Assembly (NCBI GenBank): GCA_016207285.1
Contig: JACQPW010000068.1
Location: forward strand, 1-29,371
Reading direction: 5' to 3'
Length of the DNA: 29,371 nt
Source of the DNA: Candidatus Kerfeldbacteria bacterium
GTDB taxonomy: Bacteria; Patescibacteriota; Patescibacteriia; UBA9570
Part shown: positions 21,975 to 28,794 of the stretch, piece by piece
Position numbering within the stretch: the stretch's first letter is position 1
Layout of the letters: each line of letters opens with the position of its first letter
Position numbers and translations under genes: made by a program
Notes under the pieces: generated by a model
What the model was told of the DNA's origin: nothing
The model's database searches: none
What the model saw: only the letters and a program-made list of their open reading frames with translations

Positions 21975-22747
21975 ACGATTGTTTGGGAATGATGATGGGC
22001 AACCCGTTGCATCGTGGAACCATAAATCGCTTCCATTTGCGGACTGTTTACAAACTCGGCCGGTGTGCCATGGTACGTCACAGTTTGATTGATACACGCT
22101 AATTCAGTGGTCTCTTTAGCGACCACATCCAAATCGTGCGTCACTAACACTAGAGTGAGGTTTAGGGTGGTGTTTAGTTCCCGCAACAATTCGTAGAACT
22201 GTTCTTGATGATGGACATCAACGCCAACGGTTGGTTCGTCTAAGATCAATATTTCTGGTTCAGCCGCTAAGGCTCTAGCCATGAAAACGCGTTGTTGTTG
22301 TCCGCCGGATAAATCTCCAATTAAGCGCTGCTGATAATCTGCCATGCCGACTTGTTCTAATGAACGCGTAATCACCGTACGATCAGTGGCTTGTAAACGA
22401 CGTAACAAACCCACTCTGGCATAACGCCCCATCGCTACTACTTCTTCCACGGTCGCTGGGAAAGAACGTTCGACAGCAGTAGCGTTTTGCGGTACGTAGC
22501 CTAATTTGGAACGCTGCTTAAACTGGTGACTAGGTGATCCAAATAACTGAACGTGACCAGCTGCCGGAGTCAGTAAACCCAGAATGATTTTCAGCAGAGT
22601 GGTTTTACCTCCACCATTTGGACCGACAATCCCCAGATAGTCACCACGATGGACGGCAAAACTAATATCCTTCAGAATCAATTCCTTACCATAGGCAAAT
22701 GAAACGTGATCAATTTCGATTAAGTTTTCGTGATGATTGCTGGGCAT
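21971..22747 (-). CDS. znuC: Zn/Mn ABC transporter ATPase, ZnuC-like
   Basis: A 258-residue ATPase. Walker A GPNGGGKTT is near residue 42, the Q-loop is in LGYVPQN, the signature LSGGQQQRVFMARAL, Walker B ILILDEPTVGVD and the switch His in VTHDLD. The GGGKTT loop and the FPATVEEVVAMGRYAR segment are typical of metal-type (ABC-3) ATPases. It starts one base after the znuA stop and ends overlapping znuB by four bases. The C-terminal tail is His-rich (RVAHHHSQTIV), which may touch metal. Confidence 0.94.
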   Translation of the reverse strand: MPSNHHENLIEIDHVSFAYGKELILKDISFAVHRGDYLGIVGPNGGGKTTLLKIILGLLTPAAGHVQLFGSPSHQFKQRSKLGYVPQNATAVERSFPATVEEVVAMGRYARVGLLRRLQATDRTVITRSLEQVGMADYQQRLIGDLSGGQQQRVFMARALAAEPEILILDEPTVGVDVHHQEQFYELLRELNTTLNLTLVLVTHDLDVVAKETTELACINQTVTYHGTPAEFVNSPQMEAIYGSTMQRVAHHHSQTIV

Positions 22748-22748
22748 G

Positions 22749-23615
22749 TTATTGACATCCTAAAGCCGTTTGCAAATTGATCAGGTTAGTTTGCATTACT
22801 GTAACATAATCTTCACCCGCTGCCACCTCTTCGTCGGTGAGGCCTTCAATGGGGTTCAACACCAACGTGGCTGCACCAATTTCGTTCGCAATCGTCTCTG
22901 CCAATTTGGGACTAACTAAACTTTCAAAAAAAATGTAGTGGACATTATTTTGTTTAGAAAAATCAGTAATGTCTGCCAATTCATCCAGTGATGGTTCGGC
23001 TTCTGGAGATAACCCAGCAATGGATAGTTGTTCTAGGCCGTAGTCACTGGCTAAGTAGCTAAAGGCGGCATGGGAAGTGATAATAACATTGGAATCACAA
23101 TTGGCTAAGCCGTCGGCGTATTGTGTATCTAGCTGATCTAAACGATCTAGTAAGGCTTGGCTATTGGTTGTGTAATCAGTGACATGACTTGGGTCAGCTT
23201 GAATAAAACCATCAGTGATTTTTTCCACTTCAGCTTTAGCTCGTTGAGGGCTTAGCCACACATGGGGATCAGTCAAGCCAGTAACAACCTCTACGATGAT
23301 CGTGTTACTAGATAGATCCGCTGTGACGTCCTCGACCCAAGGTTCTAGTTGACCACCATTTAGTACTAACAGTTGACTATCTTGGATGGCGGCAATATCT
23401 TGCGGTGTCAATTCATAATCGTGCGGTTCAGTCCCAGTCGGAGTTAAATTTGTTACCGCAGCATAGTCACCGCCAATTTGGCTGGCAAAGTAATACAGCG
23501 GATAAAATGAAGTCGCGACCTTCAGCCGACCATTAGTCGTGGTGGTTTGAGTAGTGGTGCATCCAGCGAGCAACAGTATTCCCACAGTGCTCACCAATAC
23601 TAGCCTGTTTTGCAT
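22749..23615 (-). CDS. znuA: Zn/Mn-binding lipoprotein, ZnuA-like
   Basis: A 288-residue cluster A-I substrate-binding protein. Signal peptide with lipobox LLAG-Cys19 makes it a lipoprotein, as expected for a cell without a periplasmic soluble form. Metal ligands can be assigned by position: His65 in TEPHDYELTP, His118 in DPHVWLSP, His182 in TSHAAFSYL and an acidic ligand in the FFESLVSPKLAETIANE region. The His/Asp-rich loop of many zinc-specific members is absent, so zinc and manganese are both possible. First gene of the operon. -10 TATCTT is six bases before ATG, so it is predicted leaderless. A palindrome covers the -35 region, indicating metal-responsive repression. Confidence 0.92.
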   Translation of the reverse strand: MQNRLVLVSTVGILLLAGCTTTQTTTTNGRLKVATSFYPLYYFASQIGGDYAAVTNLTPTGTEPHDYELTPQDIAAIQDSQLLVLNGGQLEPWVEDVTADLSSNTIIVEVVTGLTDPHVWLSPQRAKAEVEKITDGFIQADPSHVTDYTTNSQALLDRLDQLDTQYADGLANCDSNVIITSHAAFSYLASDYGLEQLSIAGLSPEAEPSLDELADITDFSKQNNVHYIFFESLVSPKLAETIANEIGAATLVLNPIEGLTDEEVAAGEDYVTVMQTNLINLQTALGCQ

Positions 23616-23621
23616 ACACCA

Positions 23622-23650
23622 AAGATAGCACGACGATGCAATTAACGCAA
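23622..23650 (-). promoter_or_regulatory. Promoter of znuACB, predicted leaderless
   Basis: TTGCGT (23650-23645), a 17-bp spacer and TATCTT (23627-23622), then six bases to ATG 23615. The -35 is the weak element and lies inside the palindrome at 23642-23664. Confidence 0.72.
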
Positions 23651-23664
23651 GTCATTTGCATTAA
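23642..23664. promoter_or_regulatory. 23-bp palindrome, putative Zur/Mn-type operator
   Basis: TTAACGCAA (23642-23650) and TTGCATTAA (23656-23664) are inverted repeats with one mismatch in nine and a 5-bp centre. The site covers the -35 of znuA. Size, symmetry and gene context fit a Fur-superfamily (Zur) operator, although the bases do not match a Zur consensus I know. Its right half overlaps the stop codon of the upstream lipoprotein gene. Confidence 0.65.
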
Positions 23665-24875
23665 TTAAAACACGCTTCTAAAGCTGCTTGGGCTTGAGCA
23701 TCGGGTAAAGTGACTGGGTTGCCATTAGTTGCATAGTGTAATTTGTCATCACCTTCAAACTCTTCATCTGGGAAACTCACTGTTACTTTATCTGATAACT
23801 CGTTTGAACCAGCCTGCTCATAGGCACCAGAAATTGGAGATTGCGCTGACAGCTTCTCATCACCAGCATCACAAGTGTTGGAAAAATCTTGCCAGTACAG
23901 CCACACATTGCCATCTGGTGTGGTAGTCGCTTCTGGAACGCTGGCTTGCTCTACTACTAGTTCCAAATCTGTCCAATGAATCAAATCTGTACTAGTGGTA
24001 CGATAAATGGACCGAGCGCATAACTCACATAGGGAGCGATCTGTGCAGCCTAGATCGTTTGGAATCCCTTTAACAAATAATGCCCAGGTACCGTCAATAT
24101 CAGATCGTCGAGCAATGGCGGTGTCACTGAGTAATAAGTTGCCAATTTGTTGATCCGTAAAGATACTAGTAGCTGAACCAAGTTCCAGCTCATCCATCGA
24201 TGCCACTGGCTGTTGCAAGACACACACTGAATCTAGTGCTGTAGCGGATTGACTAGCATCACTTAAGTAGGTTAAATAAATGTCACCTGAGATCATGCTA
24301 AACACTAAATTACGCCCTTCATCATCGGTAAAGACCTGAGACGTTTTACCCTGGGTTAACGCATTCACTGGTTTGCAGCCGCTGGCGGAAGACGGACTAA
24401 TCGCCACTACCGTGTCATCATCCACTAATGGACAGCTAGATTCGGCATACAATAAACGATTAGCGCCACGTGGATCTGCACTACTACTGCGTGCGGTCAT
24501 TATCCAGCTGCCGCTAGCCAGCCGACTAAATACTGGGTCGCCGTAGGCATAACTATGGTTTGCTCCTTGCGTCCATTCAAGCACATTACCGCTATCGTCT
24601 GGCTGATAACTATCAACGGTCATACCATCGTTGGTTTTACCAACGCGCACGGAATTATTGCCGGAACCATTAATAAATGGACCAACAATTTGGTAAAAGT
24701 ATGCCGTTACCGCTGCATCGGCTTCTGAAGAGTCATTGGTATCTTCGGTTGGAACATCCACCGTGCGGTTGATGGTGGTGTTTGTATTTGTATCTGCACT
24801 ATTGGTATTGGAAGTTGTACAACCTGCCACTACTGTCGACATGACCACTAAGGTCAGAATGTATGTTTGTTTCAT
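23661..24875 (-). CDS. Lipoprotein with a GH43-like/five-bladed propeller-type domain
   Basis: A 404-residue protein. Signal peptide MKQTYILTLVVMSTVVAG with Cys19 is a lipobox (VVAG-C), followed by a Thr/Asn/Asp-rich tether (about 20-55). The rest is all-beta; segments such as DPVFSRLASGSWIMTARSS, SIYRTTSTDLIHWTDLELV and TTPDGNVWLYWQDF resemble blades of arabinanase-type or Asp-box propellers, but no catalytic triad can be assigned. Several Cys pairs suggest disulfides. The open frame to 24944 lacks an upstream signal, so ATG 24875 is used. No clear promoter; it lies 98 bp downstream of the ncRNA terminator, so read-through control is possible. The stop overlaps the znuA operator. Confidence 0.72.
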   Translation of the reverse strand: MKQTYILTLVVMSTVVAGCTTSNTNSADTNTNTTINRTVDVPTEDTNDSSEADAAVTAYFYQIVGPFINGSGNNSVRVGKTNDGMTVDSYQPDDSGNVLEWTQGANHSYAYGDPVFSRLASGSWIMTARSSSADPRGANRLLYAESSCPLVDDDTVVAISPSSASGCKPVNALTQGKTSQVFTDDEGRNLVFSMISGDIYLTYLSDASQSATALDSVCVLQQPVASMDELELGSATSIFTDQQIGNLLLSDTAIARRSDIDGTWALFVKGIPNDLGCTDRSLCELCARSIYRTTSTDLIHWTDLELVVEQASVPEATTTPDGNVWLYWQDFSNTCDAGDEKLSAQSPISGAYEQAGSNELSDKVTVSFPDEEFEGDDKLHYATNGNPVTLPDAQAQAALEACFN

Positions 24876-24973
24876 AGGCTTAAGTTTAACATAGATTATT
24901 AATTTTACTCTACTCTCTGTGTGCATCACTGGTGTGCTGCCCACAGTTAGTAGCTGGTGTTGGATGGAGCAAA

Positions 24974-25226
24974 CAAAAAACGGCTCAAGAAGATGGCCGC
25001 AATAAGTTGTGGTGGTGAAACTACCCTGTTCCTGACATGAACAATCTATGAAGGAATGGTAGGCTCTGGCAAGGTTAACTTATGCATAGGTATGCGATCT
25101 TCTGTTGTGTGAAGATCATCATACAAGGCTAGCCGAAGTGGTTAGGAACTATTGTAGTTCTAGACACTTCCTCTACATCGGGCATAAGGATCTTGCCAGT
25201 GATTTAGTTTTCAAGGGACGAACAAT
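24974..25226 (-). ncRNA. Candidate structured ncRNA of about 250 nt
   Basis: The only stretch over 300 bp without a gene (24876-25261). On the minus strand it has a promoter, a terminator and no plausible ORF. Nested helices can be paired exactly: CTGGCAAG (25199-25192) with CTTGCCAG (25073-25066); inside it CTTATGC (25188-25182) with GCATAAG (25085-25079). Inside that, two hairpins: GAAGTG/CACTTC (25170-25165, 25140-25135) enclosing GAACTA/TAGTTC, and GTATG/CATAC (25124-25120, 25094-25090) enclosing GATCTTC/GAAGATC with an 8-nt loop. A further hairpin follows (CTACC/GGTAG with TTCCT/AGGAA, 25062-25021), then the terminator. I see no conserved core of RNase P RNA, tmRNA, SRP RNA or a known riboswitch. 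It could be a free ncRNA or an attenuator leader of the lipoprotein gene. Confidence 0.65.
24975..24999 (-). terminator. Intrinsic terminator of the candidate ncRNA
   Basis: Minus strand: CGGC (24999-24996), an 11-nt loop, GCCG (24984-24981) and six T (24980-24975), plus a possible inner CA/TG. The stem is short but G/C only and the U tract is clear. Confidence 0.65.
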
Positions 25227-25232
25227 GGGAAC

Positions 25233-25261
25233 AATGTAAGGGATGGCGGATGTTTTGTCAA
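25233..25261 (-). promoter_or_regulatory. Promoter of the candidate ncRNA
   Basis: TTGACA (25261-25256), a 17-bp spacer and TACATT (25238-25233); +1 near 25226. The -35 begins at the very next base after the CCA of tRNA-Gln, so the ncRNA may be made both from this promoter and from the tRNA transcript. Confidence 0.68.
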
Positions 25262-25336
25262 TGGCTGGGGCGGTAGGGATCGAACCTACGAATGGCGGCG
25301 CCAAAGGCCGCTGCCTTACCGCTTGGCTACGCCCCA
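25262..25336 (-). tRNA. tRNA-Gln (anticodon TTG) with encoded CCA
   Basis: Acceptor TGGGGCG/CGCCCCA, D-arm with GCCAAGCGGTAAGGC, anticodon stem GCGGC/GCCGC with loop CTTTGGC (anticodon TTG), T-arm GTAGG/CCTAC. Discriminator G at 25265 and CCA at 25264-25262. The U1-A72 style acceptor end fits tRNA-Gln. Confidence 0.95.
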
Positions 25337-25349
25337 AAACAGCTCCTTG

Positions 25350-25378
25350 CTTATAACATATTCTCTGCTGAATCGCAA
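25350..25378 (-). promoter_or_regulatory. Promoter of tRNA-Gln
   Basis: TTGCGA (25378-25373), a 17-bp spacer and TATAAG (25355-25350). Predicted +1 near 25343, about 7 nt before the mature 5' end. Confidence 0.65.
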
Positions 25379-25407
25379 TACGGTTGCTTAACAAACATAA
25401 AAAACTA

Positions 25408-25456
25408 GACCCCCGGCAATCTCTATCAACTTGCGTCAACAGAAACTGCCGGGGTC
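25408..25456 (-). terminator. Intrinsic terminator of the two-gene GC-rich operon
   Basis: Minus strand GACCCCGGCA (25456-25447) pairs with TGCCGGGGGTC (25418-25408, one bulged G). It has a 28-nt loop and is followed by TAGTTTTTTATG. It lies 22 bp after the stop at 25479. Confidence 0.82.
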
Positions 25457-25478
25457 TTCTCCTCCTACCTACGGCCTC

Positions 25479-25802
25479 TTAGTGCACCCGCTTCACCAGC
25501 AAGCCGTGGTAGTGGTTGACACAGCGAGGGTCACCGTACTGCAACCACTTCTGGCCGCTCCAGCACCACAGCCCGTCTCGCAGATTGTCGGTCACCAGCA
25601 GGATACCGGACGGCATCTTGCCCTGGTGTGCGAAGAAGCACCGCAGGTCTTCCCCGTCCAGGACAGCGCGGAGCCGTGCTGCCCGCTCGAGCATCACTTC
25701 ACCAGTGATGAACAGAGGATCACCCGGGAGCATCAGCTCCGGGAACTCGTAGATATGGTCACCAAGCTTCAGCCTGGTTGGGGTGGACAAGTGTGGGTTC
25801 AT
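25479..25802 (-). CDS. GC-rich orphan protein (107 aa), unknown
   Basis: Not recognised. A small soluble protein with many Leu and Arg, two close Cys/His regions (RCFFAHQG; DPRCVNHYHGLL) and aromatic WCWSGQKWLQYGD. GGAGG (25812-25808) lies five bases before ATG 25802, a good SD that decides the start. It is second in a two-gene operon, 15 bp after the stop of the 183-aa gene. G+C is near 60% in sampled lines. Like the genes at 12019 and 14594 it has an SD and a strong downstream hairpin, so I group it with them as acquired or class-specific genes. The His/Cys pattern could bind metal, but spacing does not match a known finger. Confidence 0.72.
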   Translation of the reverse strand: MNPHLSTPTRLKLGDHIYEFPELMLPGDPLFITGEVMLERAARLRAVLDGEDLRCFFAHQGKMPSGILLVTDNLRDGLWCWSGQKWLQYGDPRCVNHYHGLLVKRVH

Positions 25803-25817
25803 GGCATCCTCCGTGGT

Positions 25818-26369
25818 TCAGTGGATCCGCCGGACAATCCGAGCGGATGTAGTAAAGTCATAGCACAACGGGTTCCAGGACAGCACTGGTCGGTTGCCTT
25901 GCGCATTGAGGCAAAGCACGCGCTGACCGTCTGGACTACAGACACCGGCGAACACCAGGTAGATACGCTGCGGTAGACTGCCGGGCAAGCCCAGCTTGGC
26001 CAGCCGCCTGGCATCCTTCTCCGTCGCGTGATCCGTGAGTAGGGCTGCACGTTGCAGCAGTTCGAATCCGGGAATGGATCGTTCGACTGGCTGCACGCAG
26101 CGAATCAGTGCATAAGACCTACCATAGCGCTGCAGAGGAATTTCATCGGGGAGCGTTGCCCAATTGAATGCATTCACTTGGTACTCCAGCGGGGGGGTTA
26201 ATAAAGAGCAATCGTGGTAAATAAAAAAGACCACGAGGTCATTGTTCCAGGAAACCGTCACAGTGTTTAGTTGCCTAAATTTCTGTGGGGGAACAGAGAC
26301 CTTATGGTCCTTTTGTTTCGGGTGTTGATAACCGAGAACCGCCTTACTCGGCCCCGAGCGAACCACCAA
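25818..26369 (-). CDS. Orphan protein (183 aa) with GC-rich C-terminal half, start uncertain
   Basis: Not recognised. The N-terminal third is of ordinary composition (about 48% G+C in a sampled line) with beta-type sequence (NTVTVSWNNDLVVFFIYHD); the C-terminal two thirds, from about 26160 downward, reach about 67% G+C with typical third-position G/C. The frame opens at TTG 26369 and no ATG is available upstream of the conserved-looking part; no SD is visible, so the true start may be an internal GTG. A promoter lies 40 bp upstream. The 107-aa SD-led gene follows. The composition step inside one frame hints at a fusion of resident and foreign DNA. Confidence 0.55.
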   Translation of the reverse strand: MVVRSGPSKAVLGYQHPKQKDHKVSVPPQKFRQLNTVTVSWNNDLVVFFIYHDCSLLTPPLEYQVNAFNWATLPDEIPLQRYGRSYALIRCVQPVERSIPGFELLQRAALLTDHATEKDARRLAKLGLPGSLPQRIYLVFAGVCSPDGQRVLCLNAQGNRPVLSWNPLCYDFTTSARIVRRIH

Positions 26370-26408
26370 GTGGTGAGTCGAGGGACTAGATTGTCAAAAT
26401 ACGGCTAC

Positions 26409-26437
26409 AATGTAGCGCGAAAAGTTACAGCTGTCAA
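26409..26437 (-). promoter_or_regulatory. Promoter of the GC-rich two-gene operon
   Basis: TTGACA (26437-26432), a 17-bp spacer and TACATT (26414-26409), starting 17 bp after the ftsX stop. The -10 hexamer and spacer length are the same as those of the candidate ncRNA promoter. An ACCAC/GTGGT hairpin lies at the proposed start codon. Confidence 0.65.
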
Positions 26438-26453
26438 GACCGTGGTAGCCTAC

Positions 26454-27368
26454 TTACACTTTCAAGTACCGACCGATCGACAACATACTGCTGCCGACAG
26501 CCAAAATCAGGGAAATCAGGAACTGACCGAGGGCGATAATCCAGAAATTGGTAACAAAGAACAAATCTAAGCTGAAGTCATAGCCAGTAAAAAACGCATT
26601 GACATAGGGTGCCGCGCTAAAGGCAATGACTGACAAAATACTCATTGCCAAGATGCTCGACAACAACGCATAGAGCACACTTTCGATGATAAATGGAGCC
26701 CGAATAAACCAATCGGTGGCACCGACCAGTTTCATAATCCCCAACTCTTCACGGTGGGAATAAATCGCCACCCGAATGGTGTTGTACATCATCACCACCG
26801 AAATGAAGACAAAGATAAAGCTGATGATCAAACCACCTTGGTAAATACGCTTGGTGAGGCCGGATAGACGATCAATCACCGCTTGATGATCGGAAAAATT
26901 TTTATCTTCTACTAACGTATCATATTCTGAACTTTCGAATTGGGTAATAATCGCCTGATATTGGTTCAGTTCATTCGCTTGGACGCTTAAGCTAGCCGGC
27001 AAGGGATTACTATCTAATTCAGCTAACGCAGCTTGGATATCAGGATCATCCGTATGCGTAGCGGTGAAACTTTCCAACGCCTCATCCCTGGAAATATAAC
27101 GCACCTTACTGACTTCGGGTAAACTTTCTACATACACCTTAGCTTTCAAGATATCCGCTTCATCCGTCCCCTGTTTAAAATACAGGTCAATATCTACTTT
27201 ATCTTCAACGGCTTTGATCGCCTGACCAGCCAACAGATTAAGGCTGCCCACTAAACTCACAATAAATAAAGTCAGGGTCAAAATAAAAATGGTGATAGCT
27301 GAAATCCACAAATTGCGCCAGAAATGCTGGAAGGCAAAGTGAGAAGTACGAATAATCGTGACAAGCAT
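26454..27368 (-). CDS. ftsX: Cell division ABC transporter permease FtsX
   Basis: A 304-residue membrane protein with the FtsX layout: cytoplasmic N-terminus, TM1 (about 22-45), an extracellular domain of ~120 residues (about 50-165, including VDIDLYFKQGTDEADI and the P-x-x-LPEVSKVRYISRDEAL segment), then TM2-TM4 (about 175-200, 225-250, 272-297). The conserved HREELGIMKLVGATDWFIRAPF region between TM2 and TM3 contacts FtsE. FtsEX transmits ATP hydrolysis to extracellular peptidoglycan hydrolases at the septum. ATG 27368 follows the ftsE stop by one base. Last gene of the four-gene operon. Confidence 0.96.
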   Translation of the reverse strand: MLVTIIRTSHFAFQHFWRNLWISAITIFILTLTLFIVSLVGSLNLLAGQAIKAVEDKVDIDLYFKQGTDEADILKAKVYVESLPEVSKVRYISRDEALESFTATHTDDPDIQAALAELDSNPLPASLSVQANELNQYQAIITQFESSEYDTLVEDKNFSDHQAVIDRLSGLTKRIYQGGLIISFIFVFISVVMMYNTIRVAIYSHREELGIMKLVGATDWFIRAPFIIESVLYALLSSILAMSILSVIAFSAAPYVNAFFTGYDFSLDLFFVTNFWIIALGQFLISLILAVGSSMLSIGRYLKV

Positions 27369-27369
27369 A

Positions 27370-28050
27370 TTACAAATTGTATTTACCCGATTGTTGATCA
27401 GATATAATCACCCCATCATCAATCGCTACTACTCGCCGCCGCAACCGGTCTACAATTTCCTTATTATGTGTCACCAACATGACCGTGGTACCAAGCGTAT
27501 TAATTTTTAACAGCAACTCAATAATTTCGGTGGCGTTAATCGTATCTAAACTACCGGTCGGTTCATCGGCTAATAATACTTTAGGACGATGCACCAAGGC
27601 TCGACCAATCGCTACACGTTGTTGTTGACCACCCGATAACTGGTGTGGAAATTTATCTCGTTTCTCTTCCAAGCCGACCACTTTTAACACCTGCGGTACG
27701 ATCGCGTCAATCTTACGTTGTTCTACACCACACACTTCTAAGGCAAATTTAATATTTTCGTAGACCGTTTTTTTGGGCAGTAATTTAAAATCCTGAAACA
27801 CAACCCCAACCTGGCGACGCAACACGGGCACATCAGCCGGTTTAATGTTCGTAATGTCCCAACCACCCACCACCACCTGGCCACGCGTCGGATGTTCCTC
27901 TGCGATCACCATCTTTGCCAACGTGGTTTTGCCCGTACCCGACTGTCCAACAATCGATACAAATTCACCAGGCCGAATCAGCAACGACAAATCGCGCGCG
28001 GCGTAGGTTTGGTCAGAATATATTTTGGTCACTTTTTTAAATTCGATCAT
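27370..28050 (-). CDS. ftsE: Cell division ATP-binding protein FtsE
   Basis: A 226-residue ATPase of the LolD/MacB/FtsE group. Walker A GQSGTGKTT (35-43), Q-loop VGVVFQDFKLLPKKTVYENI, signature LSGGQQQRVAIGRAL, Walker B VLLADEPTGSLD and the switch His in VTHNKEIVD are all intact. The FQDFKLLP string is characteristic of FtsE. It partners FtsX, encoded directly downstream with a one-base gap. ATG 28050 lies 9 bp after the stop of the DPBB gene; no SD is visible. Confidence 0.97.
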   Translation of the reverse strand: MIEFKKVTKIYSDQTYAARDLSLLIRPGEFVSIVGQSGTGKTTLAKMVIAEEHPTRGQVVVGGWDITNIKPADVPVLRRQVGVVFQDFKLLPKKTVYENIKFALEVCGVEQRKIDAIVPQVLKVVGLEEKRDKFPHQLSGGQQQRVAIGRALVHRPKVLLADEPTGSLDTINATEIIELLLKINTLGTTVMLVTHNKEIVDRLRRRVVAIDDGVIISDQQSGKYNL

Positions 28051-28059
28051 GGTCTGGCA

Positions 28060-28794
28060 TCAATCAAGCTGTTGCACAGTGACTTCGACCACTCCAGCCG
28101 ATATATCGGCAATGGCGGCAAAGTCTGCGCGGGTTAAATCGACAACGCGTCCGGGGATAAATGGCCCAGTGGATACAACGGTCGTATCCACATACGCTCC
28201 CGTAGCCACATTAGTTACCCTAATCTGGCTACCAAGTGGAAAGGCATTGCAGGCCGCTCCTGTCCAATCATACCAGCTTGCCATCCCCTGTACAATATTT
28301 TCGTCGCTCGGTTTTTCAAAGGCGGCAATAATGCCATGCTTCTTCTTCAGGTGCCCCGTGACGTTATAGGTCGTGGTGTTATCGTTGAAGGCCGTCAGCT
28401 TGCGCCACCGATCAGTGGCTGAATCATAATACTTAATCACTTTATCACGATCTGCATAGGCGCTTGGATACGATAACCGTAACCACAATTTTTTCTTGAG
28501 CTTGAAGGTAGATTGGTTGTGCAACGAAAAGCGGTACAAATCTGAAATCGGTTGTTCGTCACCATAATAATCTTCTGGATGGGCCACTTTGCTTAGTTTC
28601 ACCCGCACCTTAGCGGTTTGTTTAACGGCATTGCCTGGAATACCAAGCGCGGCGGTACCGGCGGGATTCACCACTGTATAGCCACTGCTGAGAGCATCAC
28701 GATGTAAGACTGTCGTCACGGACAAACCATCGTCCGCCCACACCGGCGAAACCAGCACTATGAATAGTGTGGCAATCAATACGAGGTAGCGCAT
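28060..28794 (-). CDS. Secreted protein with a C-terminal RlpA-like double-psi beta-barrel
   Basis: A 244-residue protein. Signal peptide MRYLVLIATLFIVLVSPVWA (1-20). Residues ~22-150 form a beta-rich domain of unknown type with a Lys-rich strand (TFKLKKKLWLRLSYPSAYA). Residues ~165-242 are an RlpA-like DPBB: GMASWYDWTGAACNAFPLGS, IRVTNVATGAYVDTTV, GPFIPGRVVDLTRADFAAI and GVVEVTVQ. Compared with RlpA lytic transglycosylases the first long loop is much shorter and N-D-R-G-P is replaced by V-S-T-G-P, so the acidic and His catalytic residues appear to be missing; it may bind rather than cleave glycan strands. Its ATG overlaps the response regulator stop (TGATG). It is upstream of ftsEX, suggesting a partner of that complex. 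Confidence 0.82.
   Translation of the reverse strand: MRYLVLIATLFIVLVSPVWADDGLSVTTVLHRDALSSGYTVVNPAGTAALGIPGNAVKQTAKVRVKLSKVAHPEDYYGDEQPISDLYRFSLHNQSTFKLKKKLWLRLSYPSAYADRDKVIKYYDSATDRWRKLTAFNDNTTTYNVTGHLKKKHGIIAAFEKPSDENIVQGMASWYDWTGAACNAFPLGSQIRVTNVATGAYVDTTVVSTGPFIPGRVVDLTRADFAAIADISAGVVEVTVQQLD

Noticed and set aside
24974..25226. RNase P RNA, tmRNA, SRP RNA or T-box leader
   Set aside because: The conserved cores I would expect (for example the GAGGAAAGTCC block, tag reading frame, GGAAGGAAGCAG-type loop, or TGGNACCGCG box) are not found on either strand.
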